Source: Cristatella mucedo (Eukaryota; Bryozoa; Phylactolaemata; Cristatellidae). From it: a DNA stretch of 64,000 nucleotides. Positions within the stretch are counted from its first letter, which is position 1, and each line of letters opens with the position of its first letter. A program made the position numbers and the translations under genes. The stretch spans positions 1 to 64,000 of the forward strand of contig WPIO01000309.1 in the NCBI GenBank assembly GCA_009760855.2, read 5' to 3'. The notes under the pieces are model-generated. The model did no database searches and had not been told where the DNA came from. It saw only the letters and a list, made by a program, of their open reading frames with translations. Positions 63,269-64,000 of the stretch are shown piece after piece.

Positions 63269-64000
63269 TTAATGCAAGGCACCCCACTCTGCAGCAAGTT
63301 ATCACACGGAATGAGGTGCAGTATCGAGGTATCTTTATGTTCTGCGATATGCTGCAAAATCAAGCAAAGTTCGTTATTCAAGTGTAATTTCCTAAACCAA
63401 GGTGCAGCACTCTACTGCTAGCTCCTGCATGCTTCGACGGTTGGATTTAAAGTAGCTAGATAGTGTGCGATCTGCTGTGAACTCATGCAAAATAAGGTAT
63501 TCAAGTGTGAATGGCCTAATGCAAAACACAGCACTCTGCCGCAAGTTATCACAAGCTATAAGGATGAGTATCGAGGTGTGTTTATGTTCCGCGATCTGCT
63601 GAAAAATCAAACAAAATTCGTTTTTCAAGTGCGATTGCCTGAAGCCAAGCTGAGCACTCCCCTGCCAGCTCCTGCACGCTTCGACGGGTGGATTTAAAGT
63701 ATCTAGATATTGGGCAATCTCCGGCTATATCATGCAAAATAGGTTATTCAAGTGAGAATGGCTTAATGCAAGGCACTACACTCCGCAACAAGTTATCACA
63801 CGCCATATCGAGCAGTATTGAGGTGTCTTTACATTCCGCGATCTTCTGCAAACTCATTCGAAATGTGTTTTTCAAGTACGATTGCCCTAAGCAACGTGCT
63901 GCATTATGCTGCAAACTACTGCACACACTGGCGGGTTGATTTAAAGTATCTAGATATTGTGCGATCTGCTGTAAACTCATGCAAAATAAGTTATTCAATT
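63269..64000 (+). repeat. Last three units, array runs off the window
   Basis: The units are of the GGAATGAGGTGCAG, AAGGATGAGTATCGAGG and CGCCATATCGAGCAG subtypes in that order, as in other TTCGACGGGTGGATT clusters. The window stops inside a B monomer at AAGTTATTCAATT, so the array continues beyond it. Confidence 0.85.

Larger units (their letters stand above)
1..64000 (+). repeat. Continuous ~246 bp satellite DNA array
   Basis: The window consists entirely of direct head-to-tail copies of one repeat family, about 260 units by length. Early unit starts (the GATATAAC/GATGTAAC landmark) fall near 1, 248, 494, 741, 987 and 1233, giving 246-247 bp spacing, and the same spacing is seen at the far end. 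I saw no inverted copy, transposon or unique insert. The array is open at both ends: base 1 is a unit start by this landmark and base 64000 lies inside a unit. A TCTAGA (XbaI) site in the GATTTAAAGTATCTAGA stretch occurs in most units, as does CTGCAG (PstI). Long homogeneous arrays of this kind are typical of eukaryotic centromeric or heterochromatic DNA; that assignment is inference. The family was not recognised as any named satellite. Confidence 0.97.

Noticed and set aside
1-64000. CRISPR array (regular repeats with variable segments).
   Set aside because: There are no short identical repeats separated by unique spacers. The 246 bp units are similar along their entire length and the variable segment falls into a few recurrent types.
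1-64000. Known alpha-satellite-like or other named centromere repeat.
   Set aside because: Unit and monomer lengths (246 and ~123 bp) and the sequence do not correspond to the 171 bp alpha family or any other satellite I can recall. I decline to assign a name.

Overview
The whole 64 kb window is one uninterrupted head-to-tail satellite DNA array. Every line read on the + strand contains the same family of ~246 bp repeats, about 260 copies, all in the same orientation. The array runs off both ends, so no flanking unique sequence is visible. I find no protein-coding gene, RNA gene, transposon, CRISPR array or prokaryotic signal. The apparent short ORFs are repeat-length artefacts: 246 is 82 x 3, so the same Cys-rich peptide recurs once per unit until a stop carried by the unit itself.

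The 246/247 bp unit is a dimer of two diverged monomers, A (~122 bp) and B (~124 bp), about 70% identical to each other by hand alignment. Both carry GCGATCTGCTG followed 31 bp later by TATTCAAGTG, then a CCTAA..GCAAGG element. A single ~35 bp stretch at the 3' end of monomer A, just before the TTGATTTAAAG start of B, varies between several recurrent sequence types and defines most subfamilies.

Above the dimer level the array is a mosaic of paralogous blocks at offsets close to whole numbers of units. The largest is a ~10.3 kb segment (26.73-37.04 kb) repeated at 39.79-50.10 kb, offset 13,057-13,061 bp (53 units), about 98-99% identical where compared, with at least two short in-register replaced patches. 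The region 50.2-63.3 kb carries a younger 7-8 unit (1.72-1.97 kb) higher-order repeat. Smaller, mostly more diverged blocks link 3.3-5.6 to 19.8-21.6 kb, 5.7-7.6 to 25.4-27.8 kb, 12.9-14.0 to 16.3-17.4 and 58.3-59.3 kb, 37.7-39.1 to 56.7-58.1 kb, and 49.3-50.8 to 55.2-56.5 kb.

The window suggests a eukaryotic genome, most plausibly centromeric or other constitutive heterochromatin assembled with long reads. I do not recognise the satellite and cannot name the species. Base composition is ~44% G+C, and CpG is not depleted in a representative unit (11 observed, ~12 expected by hand count). That argues against long-term CpG methylation decay, or for recent homogenisation.
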